Assembly: GCA_030526115.1 (NCBI GenBank)
Contig: JAUNDK010000003.1
Coordinates: forward strand, 5,947 to 69,946
Reading direction: 5' to 3'
From: Clostridia bacterium
GTDB taxonomy: Bacteria; Bacillota; Clostridia; Oscillospirales; Acutalibacteraceae
Length of the DNA: 64,000 nucleotides
The notes below the pieces were generated by a model, which saw only the letters and a list, made by a program, of their open reading frames with translations, did not search any database and had not been told where the DNA came from. The translations under genes were made by a program, and so were the position numbers. Shown here one piece after another: positions 32,961 through 40,625 of this stretch. Within the stretch, counting starts at the first letter, position 1. The number at the start of each line of letters is the position of its first letter.

Positions 32961-34202
32961 ATGATAAACACATTCTTCAAGGGAAACAGAGAGAAGCTCT
33001 ATGACTCTGTTCCCGATAACACCATACTCCTCCTCTTTGCAGGCAAGGAGATTCGCAAAACAGCCGATGAATTCTACGGTTTTTATGCCGACAGAAGCTT
33101 TGTCTATATGACAGGTATCGAGCAGAAGGAGAGCATACTTGTAGCCGAGAAGCTCGGCGGAAAAGTAAACGAGAAACTCTTTATTCTTCCACCCGATGCC
33201 ATGGCAGAGAGATGGACAGGCCGCAGACTCAAGCCTGAAGAGATTAACGAGAAAGGCTTAATTGAGAACACAGCTCCGCTCAATACTTTTGACGGATACT
33301 TCCACAGAGCAATGCTCAGCGGTAAATACACAAATGTGGCCCTTGATTTATACAAGTGTTCCGCAGAGGACAGAGACAGAGAGTCCCATTCATTTGTGAA
33401 GAACACACTCTGCAATTATCCCAATGTAAATATCATAGATGTATTCCCACAGATTCGCTCTCAGCGCACAATCAAACAGCCTTGCGAGATTGAGGCAATG
33501 CGTGAGGCGGTAAAGATTACCAAGGCAGGCATCGAGGCTATGATGAAGGCATCAAAGCCGGGTATGTACGAGTATGAGTACAAGGCAGAGTTCGACCGTG
33601 AGCTTACAAGACGCGGATGTCTTGAGCCTGCATTCCCATCCATAATCTGCGCAGGTGACAATAATTTCTGCATTCATTACTATGCTTACACAGGTCAGGC
33701 TAAAGACGGCGATATGATCCTTAACGATGTCGGCGCAAAGTACGATTTCGAAGGCAACGATGTTTCCCGCGGCTGGCCATGTAACGGTAAGTTCACAGAG
33801 AGACAGAAGCTCCTCTATCAGTGCGCATACAACACCAGCGAGTACATGTTCAGCATAGTAAAGCCGGGCATGGAAATGGCAAGTGTAGACAGAATAGTAA
33901 AGGAATACTGCTTTGAGGAACTCAAGAAAATCGGCCTTATGGATAAGTTTGAGAACATAGGTAAACTCATGTGGCACAACGGTGCCCATCATGTTGGTTT
34001 CGATACCCACGACTTAACAGATATGGAAAGACCGGTTACAGCAGGCGAAGTATTCTGCATTGATGTCGGTATTTACTGCGAGGAGTGGGGCATAGGCTTC
34101 CGCCTTGAGGATAACCTGCTTGTCACAGAGGACGGCTGTGAGAACCTTACAGCATCCATTCCGAGAAGCATTGAAGAAATCGAAGCCGTAATGGCAAAAT
34201 AA
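32961..34202 (+). CDS. Xaa-Pro aminopeptidase, M24B family (PepP-like)
   Basis: 413-residue dinuclear metallopeptidase that removes the residue before an N-terminal proline. The N-terminal aminopeptidase-P domain (about 5-160) has the RSFVYMTGIEQKESILV pattern. The pita-bread catalytic domain has the metal ligands LNDVGAKYDFEGNDVSR (two Asp), HHVGFDTHD (His), FCIDVG, and a late RLEDNLLVTEDG (Glu). Its neighbours are an M18 aminopeptidase upstream and a GH127 glycosidase 21 bp downstream in the same direction. Confidence 0.95.
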   Translation: MINTFFKGNREKLYDSVPDNTILLLFAGKEIRKTADEFYGFYADRSFVYMTGIEQKESILVAEKLGGKVNEKLFILPPDAMAERWTGRRLKPEEINEKGLIENTAPLNTFDGYFHRAMLSGKYTNVALDLYKCSAEDRDRESHSFVKNTLCNYPNVNIIDVFPQIRSQRTIKQPCEIEAMREAVKITKAGIEAMMKASKPGMYEYEYKAEFDRELTRRGCLEPAFPSIICAGDNNFCIHYYAYTGQAKDGDMILNDVGAKYDFEGNDVSRGWPCNGKFTERQKLLYQCAYNTSEYMFSIVKPGMEMASVDRIVKEYCFEELKKIGLMDKFENIGKLMWHNGAHHVGFDTHDLTDMERPVTAGEVFCIDVGIYCEEWGIGFRLEDNLLVTEDGCENLTASIPRSIEEIEAVMAK

Positions 34203-34223
34203 TATAAAACTAAGGTGTGAAAA

Positions 34224-36110
34224 ATGAAAAACAGATTTGTAATTGAGAACAGCTTCTTCGGCAAGTACCAGAATCTTGTCCGCAAGAAGATGATTCCGTA
34301 TCAGCGCAAAGTTCTTGACGATGCTGTTCCGGGGGTTGAAAAGAGCCATGCCATAGAAAATTTCCGCATAGCCGCAGGACTCTCAGAGGGTGAGCATTAC
34401 GGCTGGGTTTTCCAGGATTCCGACCTCGGCAAGTGGATAGAGGCGGCATCTTATTCCCTTATGCTGGAGCCTGATCCTGAGCTTGAGGCAGACATGGATG
34501 CCCTCATTGAGATAATCGGCAAGGCACAGATGGAAGACGGTTACCTCGATACCTATTTCATCATAGGCAGACAGGACAAACGCTGGACCAACCTTCAGGA
34601 GGCCCACGAGCTTTACTGTACAGGTCACATGCTGGAGGCGGCTGTTGCCCACTATGAGGCTACCGGCAAAACAAGCCTTCTCGATATCATGGAGAAGAAT
34701 GTAGAGCATATCATAAACACCTTCGGCAAAGATAAAAAGCGTGGTTTCCCGGGTCACCCGGAGATAGAACTTGCCCTTGTCAGATTATATAAACTCACAG
34801 GCAAAGAGAAATACCTCGAGCTTGTAAAGTACTTTGTGGATGAGAGAGGCACAGAGCCCAATTTCTTTGAAGCAGAGAGCAAAGAGCGTGGATGGACAGT
34901 ATGGAGATCCAATGCCCTTGACCAGAAGTACACCCAAAACCATGCACCTGTTCGTGAGCAGAAAGATGCCGTAGGTCATGCTGTTCGTGCCGTATATCTT
35001 TACACAGGCATGGCAGGTGTGGCAATGGAGACAGGGGATAAGACTCTCATAGATGCATGCCATACACTCTGGAAGTCCATTACCCGAAAGAGAATGTTCG
35101 TCACAGGCGGAATAGGTTCCGTAGATAACGGAGAGGCTTTCAGCGCAGACTATGACCTCAACAATGACACAGCTTATTCAGAATCATGTGCGGCAATAGG
35201 TCTTATCTTCTTTGCAAAGAAAATGCTGGAGATGGAGAAAAAGAGCGAGTATGCCGATGTAATGGAAAGAGCCCTTTATAACACAGTTCTCGGTGGTATG
35301 AGCCTTGACGGAAAGAACTTCTTCTATGTTAATCCGCTCGAGGTAAATCCCGAGTACGCAGGTAAGGTAATGAATTATCTTCATGTAGAGCCGGTGAGAC
35401 CTTCATGGTTCGGCTGTGCATGCTGTCCTCCCAACATAGCGAGAATGCTCACATCCCTCAACAGATATGTCTTTGATGAGACAGAGGATACGCTTTACAA
35501 TCACCTGTTTATCGGTGGTGAGCTTGATCTTGCAGACGGAGCAAGTCTTGAGGTTAAGACAGGCTATCCTTATGACGGTAATATCGTCTATACTTTTAAT
35601 GGTGATTATAACAGAAATCTTGCTGTCAGAATTCCCGACTGGAGCAAGAGCTTCAGAATCGAGCTCAACGGCGTTGAAATAAAGCCTGAAATAGTTGATG
35701 GATATGCCGTAATAAAGGCCCCATTCGCTGCAGGAGACGAAGTAAAGCTTATTCTCGATATGACACCGAGAAAGATTTATCCTAATGTACTCATCCGTGA
35801 TGATGAAGGTGCGGTTGCTGTGCAGAGAGGACCGTTTGTCTACTGCCTCGAGGGTGTGGATAATGACGGAGAACTTAGAAATATCCGTATTCCGAAGAAT
35901 GCAGAAATTAAGGTTCTTGATTTTGAGCCTGAAACCCTTGAGGGCATAGTTCCCCTTGAAGTGGATGGTGTTAGACTTACTTCATCTGAGAGTCTCTATT
36001 CCTACGACAGCAGACCGACAGAAACAGCTGTAAAACTCCGTATGATTCCATATTACGCATGGGCAAACAGAGGAGTAAACCAGATGCAGGTCTGGACAAA
36101 GGAAATATAA
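34224..36110 (+). CDS. GH127 beta-L-arabinofuranosidase
   Basis: 628-residue glycoside hydrolase family 127 (formerly DUF1680). Related characterised enzymes such as Bifidobacterium HypBA1 release L-arabinose from beta-1,2-arabinobiose linked to hydroxyproline in plant extensins. Family marks: an alpha/alpha barrel with DGYLDTYF and AHELYCTGHMLEAAVAHYEATGK, MFVTGGIGS, and the zinc-cysteine motif WFGCACCPPNIARML. A C-terminal beta-sandwich contains QRGPFVYCLEG. There is no signal peptide, so it acts on imported oligosaccharides or glycopeptides. It is co-directional with the two aminopeptidases. Confidence 0.93.
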   Translation: MKNRFVIENSFFGKYQNLVRKKMIPYQRKVLDDAVPGVEKSHAIENFRIAAGLSEGEHYGWVFQDSDLGKWIEAASYSLMLEPDPELEADMDALIEIIGKAQMEDGYLDTYFIIGRQDKRWTNLQEAHELYCTGHMLEAAVAHYEATGKTSLLDIMEKNVEHIINTFGKDKKRGFPGHPEIELALVRLYKLTGKEKYLELVKYFVDERGTEPNFFEAESKERGWTVWRSNALDQKYTQNHAPVREQKDAVGHAVRAVYLYTGMAGVAMETGDKTLIDACHTLWKSITRKRMFVTGGIGSVDNGEAFSADYDLNNDTAYSESCAAIGLIFFAKKMLEMEKKSEYADVMERALYNTVLGGMSLDGKNFFYVNPLEVNPEYAGKVMNYLHVEPVRPSWFGCACCPPNIARMLTSLNRYVFDETEDTLYNHLFIGGELDLADGASLEVKTGYPYDGNIVYTFNGDYNRNLAVRIPDWSKSFRIELNGVEIKPEIVDGYAVIKAPFAAGDEVKLILDMTPRKIYPNVLIRDDEGAVAVQRGPFVYCLEGVDNDGELRNIRIPKNAEIKVLDFEPETLEGIVPLEVDGVRLTSSESLYSYDSRPTETAVKLRMIPYYAWANRGVNQMQVWTKEI

Positions 36111-36119
36111 GCATAAAGA

Positions 36120-36160
36120 AAGAGCAGTACGAAAACCGTACTGCTCTGATTGTTTTAATA
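36120..36160. terminator. Bidirectional terminator between GH127 and potD
   Basis: AGAGCAGTACG and CGTACTGCTCT form an 11-bp stem. T-rich tracts follow on both strands (GATTGTTTT forward, TTCTTT reverse). Confidence 0.8.
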
Positions 36161-36166
36161 GGGGAA

Positions 36167-37423
36167 TTACATCATTTCTCTCTTGCGCTTCTGACGCTTG
36201 TAAACAACGATTCCTATGTAAAGACCGAGGAATACCGCGATAATTGCAATGAGTGTGATGGTGGTGCCCGGTCCGCCCATCTTAACTTCTGCCCAAAGTG
36301 TATCAAGGAGAAGTCCTGTCTCTGCAGGAAGCTCTGCGAAAACCTCTGTGTTTGAAACAACTTCCTTTGTAGGATAGTTTATTGGGTTCTCTGCAATGCT
36401 CTCGTCCATGTACTGCTTTGCCTCAGTCTCAGGGGAAGCGTAACCTACATAGTCCATGTTTGTACCGGAAATCTCAGGATCGCACATGAAGTTGATGTAA
36501 GCTTCAGCCTCAGCCTTGTGAGTGGAGCTTGCGAGAACACACATGGAGTCAACGAAGAAGTTTGAGCCTTCCTCAGGGAATACGAAGTCGATGTTGTCAA
36601 CCTCTTCACAGAGTATAGCCGCATCACCACAGTAGTATGGTGCAAGCCATGCCTCACCGCTTTCCATCTTATCGAAGATCTGGTCCATAACATAAGCCTG
36701 AACAAGTGGCTTCTGCTCTTTTAAGAGGGCTGCTGCCTCGTACCAGTCATCTTCATTTGTGGAGTTGTAGGAAGAACCGAGTCTTGCCTGAGCGATTGCG
36801 AATGCATCTCTTGGGTTATCGAACATGAGAATCTTTCCGCTGTACTGTGGGTCCCAGAGGATGTTCCAGCTTGTAGGAGCCTCCTCAATGTAGTCTGTGT
36901 TATAGAAAAGACCTACAACACCCCATGTGTAAGGAACGGAATACTTGTTCTCAGGGTCGAATGCGAGGTATTTGTACTCCTCGTCAATGTACTTGTAGTT
37001 TGGAATATTATCGAAGTTAAGCTCTGCGAGGTAACCCTCGTTGATGAGCTTGGAGATCATGTAGTCAGAAGGAACGATAACGTCGTAGTCAGCACCGCCA
37101 CCTGCGAGCTTTGCATAAAGGGACTCGTTGGAGTCGAAGGTTGTGTAGTTAACACCGATACCTGTTGCCTTTGTGAATTCCTCGTTCAGGTCAGGGTAAT
37201 CATCTGTACCGTTGGCGATGTACTCACCCCAGTTATATACGTTGATTGTAATACCTGTGGAACCTACTGTGTGCTGTTCTTCGACTTCTTCTTCCTCCTC
37301 ATCTTCTTCCTCTTCAACCTCAGCCTCGTCCTCATCGGCAAAAGCGGAAACAGTTGTGAGTGAGAAAGTGAGGGTTAAAATCATGAGTATGGAGAGAAAA
37401 ATTTTTAAGGTTCTGAATTTCAT
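36167..37423 (-). CDS. potD: Spermidine/putrescine ABC transporter substrate-binding protein with C-terminal membrane anchor
   Basis: 418-residue polyamine-binding protein. It has a signal peptide (residues 1-29), then an unusual Glu/Asp-rich segment at 30-50, then the PotD fold: INVYNWGEYI, DVIVPSDYMISKL, VPYTWGVVGLFYN, and NFFVDSMCVLAS. Instead of the usual N-terminal lipobox it ends in a transmembrane helix (about 382-408, TLIAIIAVFLGLYIGIVVYK) with a basic tail, so it appears tethered at the C-terminus. Its start overlaps the potC stop by 4 bases, and it is the last gene of potABCD. Confidence 0.9.
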   Translation of the reverse strand: MKFRTLKIFLSILMILTLTFSLTTVSAFADEDEAEVEEEEDEEEEEVEEQHTVGSTGITINVYNWGEYIANGTDDYPDLNEEFTKATGIGVNYTTFDSNESLYAKLAGGGADYDVIVPSDYMISKLINEGYLAELNFDNIPNYKYIDEEYKYLAFDPENKYSVPYTWGVVGLFYNTDYIEEAPTSWNILWDPQYSGKILMFDNPRDAFAIAQARLGSSYNSTNEDDWYEAAALLKEQKPLVQAYVMDQIFDKMESGEAWLAPYYCGDAAILCEEVDNIDFVFPEEGSNFFVDSMCVLASSTHKAEAEAYINFMCDPEISGTNMDYVGYASPETEAKQYMDESIAENPINYPTKEVVSNTEVFAELPAETGLLLDTLWAEVKMGGPGTTITLIAIIAVFLGLYIGIVVYKRQKRKREMM

Positions 37424-38223
37424 CTCTTTTTGCCCTCCTTCTTGCTGTCCTTTGCGTTTCTCAGGTTGATAATCATGAGAAGAATGAGAATAGCCGCAAA
37501 GAGTACTGTGGACAGGGCGTTAATCTCAGGGGAGATACGCTTTCTTGTCATGGAGTAAATGTAGATAGGGAGGGTCTGAGTTGTACCGGAGCAGAAATAG
37601 GAGATTACGAAGTCATCTATGGAAAGAGTGAAAGCCATAATCATACCTGTAATGATACCCGGCATAATCTCAGGAATAACAACCTTCATGAATGCCTTGG
37701 CAGGAGGACATCCGAGGTCCTGCGCAGCCTCATAAAGGCTTGAATCCATCTGTCTGAGCTTTGGAAGAACAGAGAGGATAACATATGGTAAACAGAATGT
37801 TACGTGGGCAATGATGAGTGTAGCCATGCCGAGGCTTCTCATGTTCATAAGGCTTACAGCGAAAACGAAGAGAAGCATGAGTGAAACACCTGTAACGATA
37901 TCAGGGTTTACCATTGGGATGTTTGTAACTGTCATCATAAAGCGCTTTGGAAGCTTCTTCATCTTGTTGATACCGAAAGCCGCCATAGTTCCGATGATAG
38001 TTGAAATAATTGCGGAAGCAACAGCGATAACAAGTGTATTTCTGAGTGCCTCCATAATGAGTCTGTCCTCAAAGAGCTGCTTGTACCATCTCAGAGTGAA
38101 GCCGGAGAATACGGTACGGGAGAAAGTCTGAGTATCGTTGAAAGAGAAGATAATCAGAATGATAATCGGGGCATAGAGGAACAGGAATACAAGGAAAGTA
38201 TAAATCTTTGAAAGAGCTTTCAT
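37420..38223 (-). CDS. potC: Spermidine/putrescine ABC transporter permease
   Basis: 267-residue inner membrane permease with six transmembrane helices and the ABC permease EAA loop (YEAAQDLGCPPAKAFMKVVIPEIMPGI). It pairs with PotB to form the channel. It overlaps potB and potD by 4 bases each, giving tight translational coupling. Confidence 0.95.
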   Translation of the reverse strand: MKALSKIYTFLVFLFLYAPIIILIIFSFNDTQTFSRTVFSGFTLRWYKQLFEDRLIMEALRNTLVIAVASAIISTIIGTMAAFGINKMKKLPKRFMMTVTNIPMVNPDIVTGVSLMLLFVFAVSLMNMRSLGMATLIIAHVTFCLPYVILSVLPKLRQMDSSLYEAAQDLGCPPAKAFMKVVIPEIMPGIITGMIMAFTLSIDDFVISYFCSGTTQTLPIYIYSMTRKRISPEINALSTVLFAAILILLMIINLRNAKDSKKEGKKR

Positions 38224-39041
38224 ATAAGCATACCTCCTCCCTGAATATCGTCACCGTCGTCAAACTGATTCATAATACCCATGCAGATGAATACGAGAAT
38301 CATGAGAACGAGTGAGATTGCGGAACCGAGGTTCGGGTTATAGGAAGAACCGAGGAACTGCATGTCGATAAGGTCACCGATGAGAAGGTTTCCGCCGCCA
38401 CCGAGCATTTTGGAGATGATAAATGTGGAAACGGCAGGAACGAATACCATTGTGATGCCGCTGATAATTCCCGGCATGCTCATAGGAAAGATAACCTTTG
38501 CGAAAATCTGGCTCTTGTTTGCGCCGAGGTCCTCGGCAGCCTCGATAACGGAGTTATCCATTTTTGTGAGCACTGTGTAAATAGGAAGAATCATGTATGG
38601 AAGGTAGTTATATACCATTCCGAGAACAACAGCACCTGCTGTGTTAATCATGTGGAATCTTGGCAGACCGATAGCCGCAAGAGCATTGTTGATAATACCC
38701 TGATCTTCAAGGAGAGACATCCATGCATAGGTTCTGAGGAGGAAGTTCATCCACATAGGAACCATGAGAAGCATGATGAGTACAGTCTGGTGATTAGCCT
38801 TAACCTTGGAGATAATGTATGCCAGAGGGTAACCTAAGGCAAGAGAAATAATTGTTGCGATAAGTCCCAGAATAATGGAACGAAGGAATACGTTGGAGTA
38901 CTGACCAACTTTTGCAATGTTTGCAAATGTGAATGCGCCTGATGCATCTGTGAAAGCGAAGTATGCAACCATGAAGAGCGGTACAACAATAAAGATTATT
39001 GACCATACTGCATAAGGCGCGGAAACAGCCTTATTCTTCAT
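38220..39041 (-). CDS. potB: Spermidine/putrescine ABC transporter permease
   Basis: 273-residue permease with six transmembrane helices and an EAA loop ([27 protein letters not shown]). The start at 39041 is chosen because AGGAGGG lies 6-7 bases upstream. A longer in-frame start at 39113 would run far into potA without family similarity. With this start it overlaps the potA stop by 11 bases. Confidence 0.93.
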   Translation of the reverse strand: MKNKAVSAPYAVWSIIFIVVPLFMVAYFAFTDASGAFTFANIAKVGQYSNVFLRSIILGLIATIISLALGYPLAYIISKVKANHQTVLIMLLMVPMWMNFLLRTYAWMSLLEDQGIINNALAAIGLPRFHMINTAGAVVLGMVYNYLPYMILPIYTVLTKMDNSVIEAAEDLGANKSQIFAKVIFPMSMPGIISGITMVFVPAVSTFIISKMLGGGGNLLIGDLIDMQFLGSSYNPNLGSAISLVLMILVFICMGIMNQFDDGDDIQGGGMLI

Positions 39042-40173
39042 CGTTACCCTCCTGTGCGTTTTCTGCTGCAAGAATGTCCTCTTCCATCTCGTCAGAGAAT
39101 GTGGAGTAGTCACCGAACTGGCCGGAGTACTTGGACTTAGGCATTACGTGAATATCGTCAGGTGTGAGGGCGAGACCGATCTTCTGGCCAACCTCTGCGG
39201 AATCTGTGGACTGAATCATCCACTTGAAGCCGTCAACGTCAACGATAATCTCGTAGTGAACACCCTTGAATGTTACGCTTGTAACCTCACCTGTAATGTG
39301 AGCACCGGAGCTGTTTGCAGGAACCATGTCGATGTCCTCAGGTCTGATAACAATATCAACCGGAGCCATCTTGCCGAAGCCGGAGTCGAGAGACTTGAAG
39401 CGGATGCCCGCAACCTCAACGAGGTAGTCCTCAATCATGGTACCCTCAAGAATATTGGATTCGCCGATAAAGTCAGCGACAAATGCGTTCTTAGGCTCGT
39501 TGTAAATATCGATAGGAGTGCCGATCTGCTGAATGTCACCACCGTCCATAACTACGATGGTATCGGACATGGAGAGAGCCTCTTCCTGGTCGTGAGTAAC
39601 GAAAATGAAAGTGATGCCGACAGCCTGCTGAATCTTCTTGAGCTCTGTCTGCATGTCTTTTCTGAGCTTGAGGTCAAGTGCAGAGAGCGGTTCGTCAAGA
39701 AGGAGAACCTTCGGCTCGTTTGCAAGAGCTCTTGCAATGGCAACACGCTGCTGCTGACCACCGGAAAGCTGAGAGATTCCTCTGTGAGCATAACCCGGAA
39801 GGTTTACCATCTCAAGGAGTTCGTGAACTCTTGTCTTGATTTCAGCTTCGCTCTTTTTCTTGAGTCTCATACCGAATGCGATATTGTCATAAACATTCAG
39901 GTGTGGGAAGAGTGCGTATCTCTGGAAAATAGTATTGACGGCACGCTTGTGAGGAGGAACATCATTAATTTTCTTGCCCTCGAAAAGAACGTCACCGTGG
40001 TCAGGATCGATAAATCCCGCAATAGTTCTGAGAACTGTGGTCTTACCGCAACCGGATGGACCTAAAAGTGTAACGAACTCTCCGTCCTTAATGGAAAGAT
40101 TGAAGTCCTTCAACACCTGCTCACCGTCAAAAGATACAGCAATGTTGTTTAGTGTGATAATTGGTTCTTTCAT
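39031..40173 (-). CDS. potA: Spermidine/putrescine ABC transporter ATP-binding protein
   Basis: 380-residue ATPase: Walker [15 protein letters not shown] (about 37-50), signature [15 protein letters not shown], Walker [13 protein letters not shown], and a C-terminal TOBE-like domain ([12 protein letters not shown]). The start at 40173 follows GGGGGTTGG. A longer in-frame start at 40317 was rejected because an intrinsic terminator hairpin lies at 40222-40250 within that stretch. It is the first gene of potABCD and is preceded by a long structured leader. Confidence 0.94.
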   Translation of the reverse strand: MKEPIITLNNIAVSFDGEQVLKDFNLSIKDGEFVTLLGPSGCGKTTVLRTIAGFIDPDHGDVLFEGKKINDVPPHKRAVNTIFQRYALFPHLNVYDNIAFGMRLKKKSEAEIKTRVHELLEMVNLPGYAHRGISQLSGGQQQRVAIARALANEPKVLLLDEPLSALDLKLRKDMQTELKKIQQAVGITFIFVTHDQEEALSMSDTIVVMDGGDIQQIGTPIDIYNEPKNAFVADFIGESNILEGTMIEDYLVEVAGIRFKSLDSGFGKMAPVDIVIRPEDIDMVPANSSGAHITGEVTSVTFKGVHYEIIVDVDGFKWMIQSTDSAEVGQKIGLALTPDDIHVMPKSKYSGQFGDYSTFSDEMEEDILAAENAQEGNDEE

Positions 40174-40500
40174 AGCCAACCCCCAAATAATAAGATATTC
40201 GGCTCCGTAAATAAACAAAAACGGAACTGCGGCCGGACTTAGAGTTTCCGACCTGACGATAGTAACGATGTGGTTTTCATAACTACCGAACTTCCGGGAT
40301 TTCCCCGTACCAGACAAATCCTGTGGCTGTGCCCATTGTCAAAAGAACACGGCATGTTTTTACATGTGGCAATTGCTTGCCGCCACAGCGTTCGCGCTGC
40401 CTTATTTTTTGAAGCATTAAAGCCTTTCGACCTCCTGCATTATCGAAGTCAGGATTCTTTTTCCTCTCCTGACCCATATACATACGCAAAGTATAATTTA
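40174..40500 (-). promoter_or_regulatory. Long structured leader of potABCD (candidate regulatory RNA)
   Basis: About 310 nt between the promoter and potA, with no convincing gene. Reading the minus strand in order, hairpins occur at 40448-40473 (GTCAGGA/TCCTGAC), 40385-40400 (GCAGCG, CGAA, CGCTGT), a CATG/CATG stem-loop near 40355, a GGG/CCC hairpin near 40300-40310, and 40257-40288 (11-nt arms CGGTAGTTATG/CGTTACTATCG). A terminator-like hairpin closes the leader. It matches no riboswitch core that I know (not SAM, TPP, lysine, cobalamin or ykkC). Control of polyamine uptake by premature termination is inferred. Confidence 0.5.
40212..40250 (-). terminator. Leader terminator upstream of potA
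   Basis: Minus strand: CGGAAACT (40243-40250) pairs with AGTTCCG (40222-40228) with one bulge, followed by TTTTTGTTTATTT. It lies inside the leader, 39 bp before the potA start, so it should act as an attenuator. Confidence 0.65.
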
Positions 40501-40523
40501 ATCATTTTGACTGCAAATGTCAA
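40495..40523 (-). promoter_or_regulatory. Promoter of the potABCD leader
   Basis: Minus strand: TTGACA (40518-40523), 17-nt spacer, TAAATT (40495-40500). Confidence 0.55.
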
Positions 40524-40540
40524 GCAAAAAACGCATAAGA

Positions 40541-40570
40541 AAGGGCAGACTTCAAAGTTCGTCTGCCCTT
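40541..40570 (-). terminator. Terminator-like hairpin after metH
   Basis: Perfect 10-bp stem AAGGGCAGAC/GTCTGCCCTT, 55 bp past the metH stop. The T run on the minus strand comes 8-10 nt later (TCTTATGCGTTTTTT), so it may be a weak terminator. Confidence 0.6.
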
Positions 40571-40625
40571 ACAAATTTGTTAGTAAATATAATCTATATA
40601 TGGATAATATACACAACAAAAAGGA

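Noticed and set aside
40174..40317. N-terminal extension of PotA
   Set aside because: It would be encoded by the leader terminator. The ABC family N-terminus begins at 40173.
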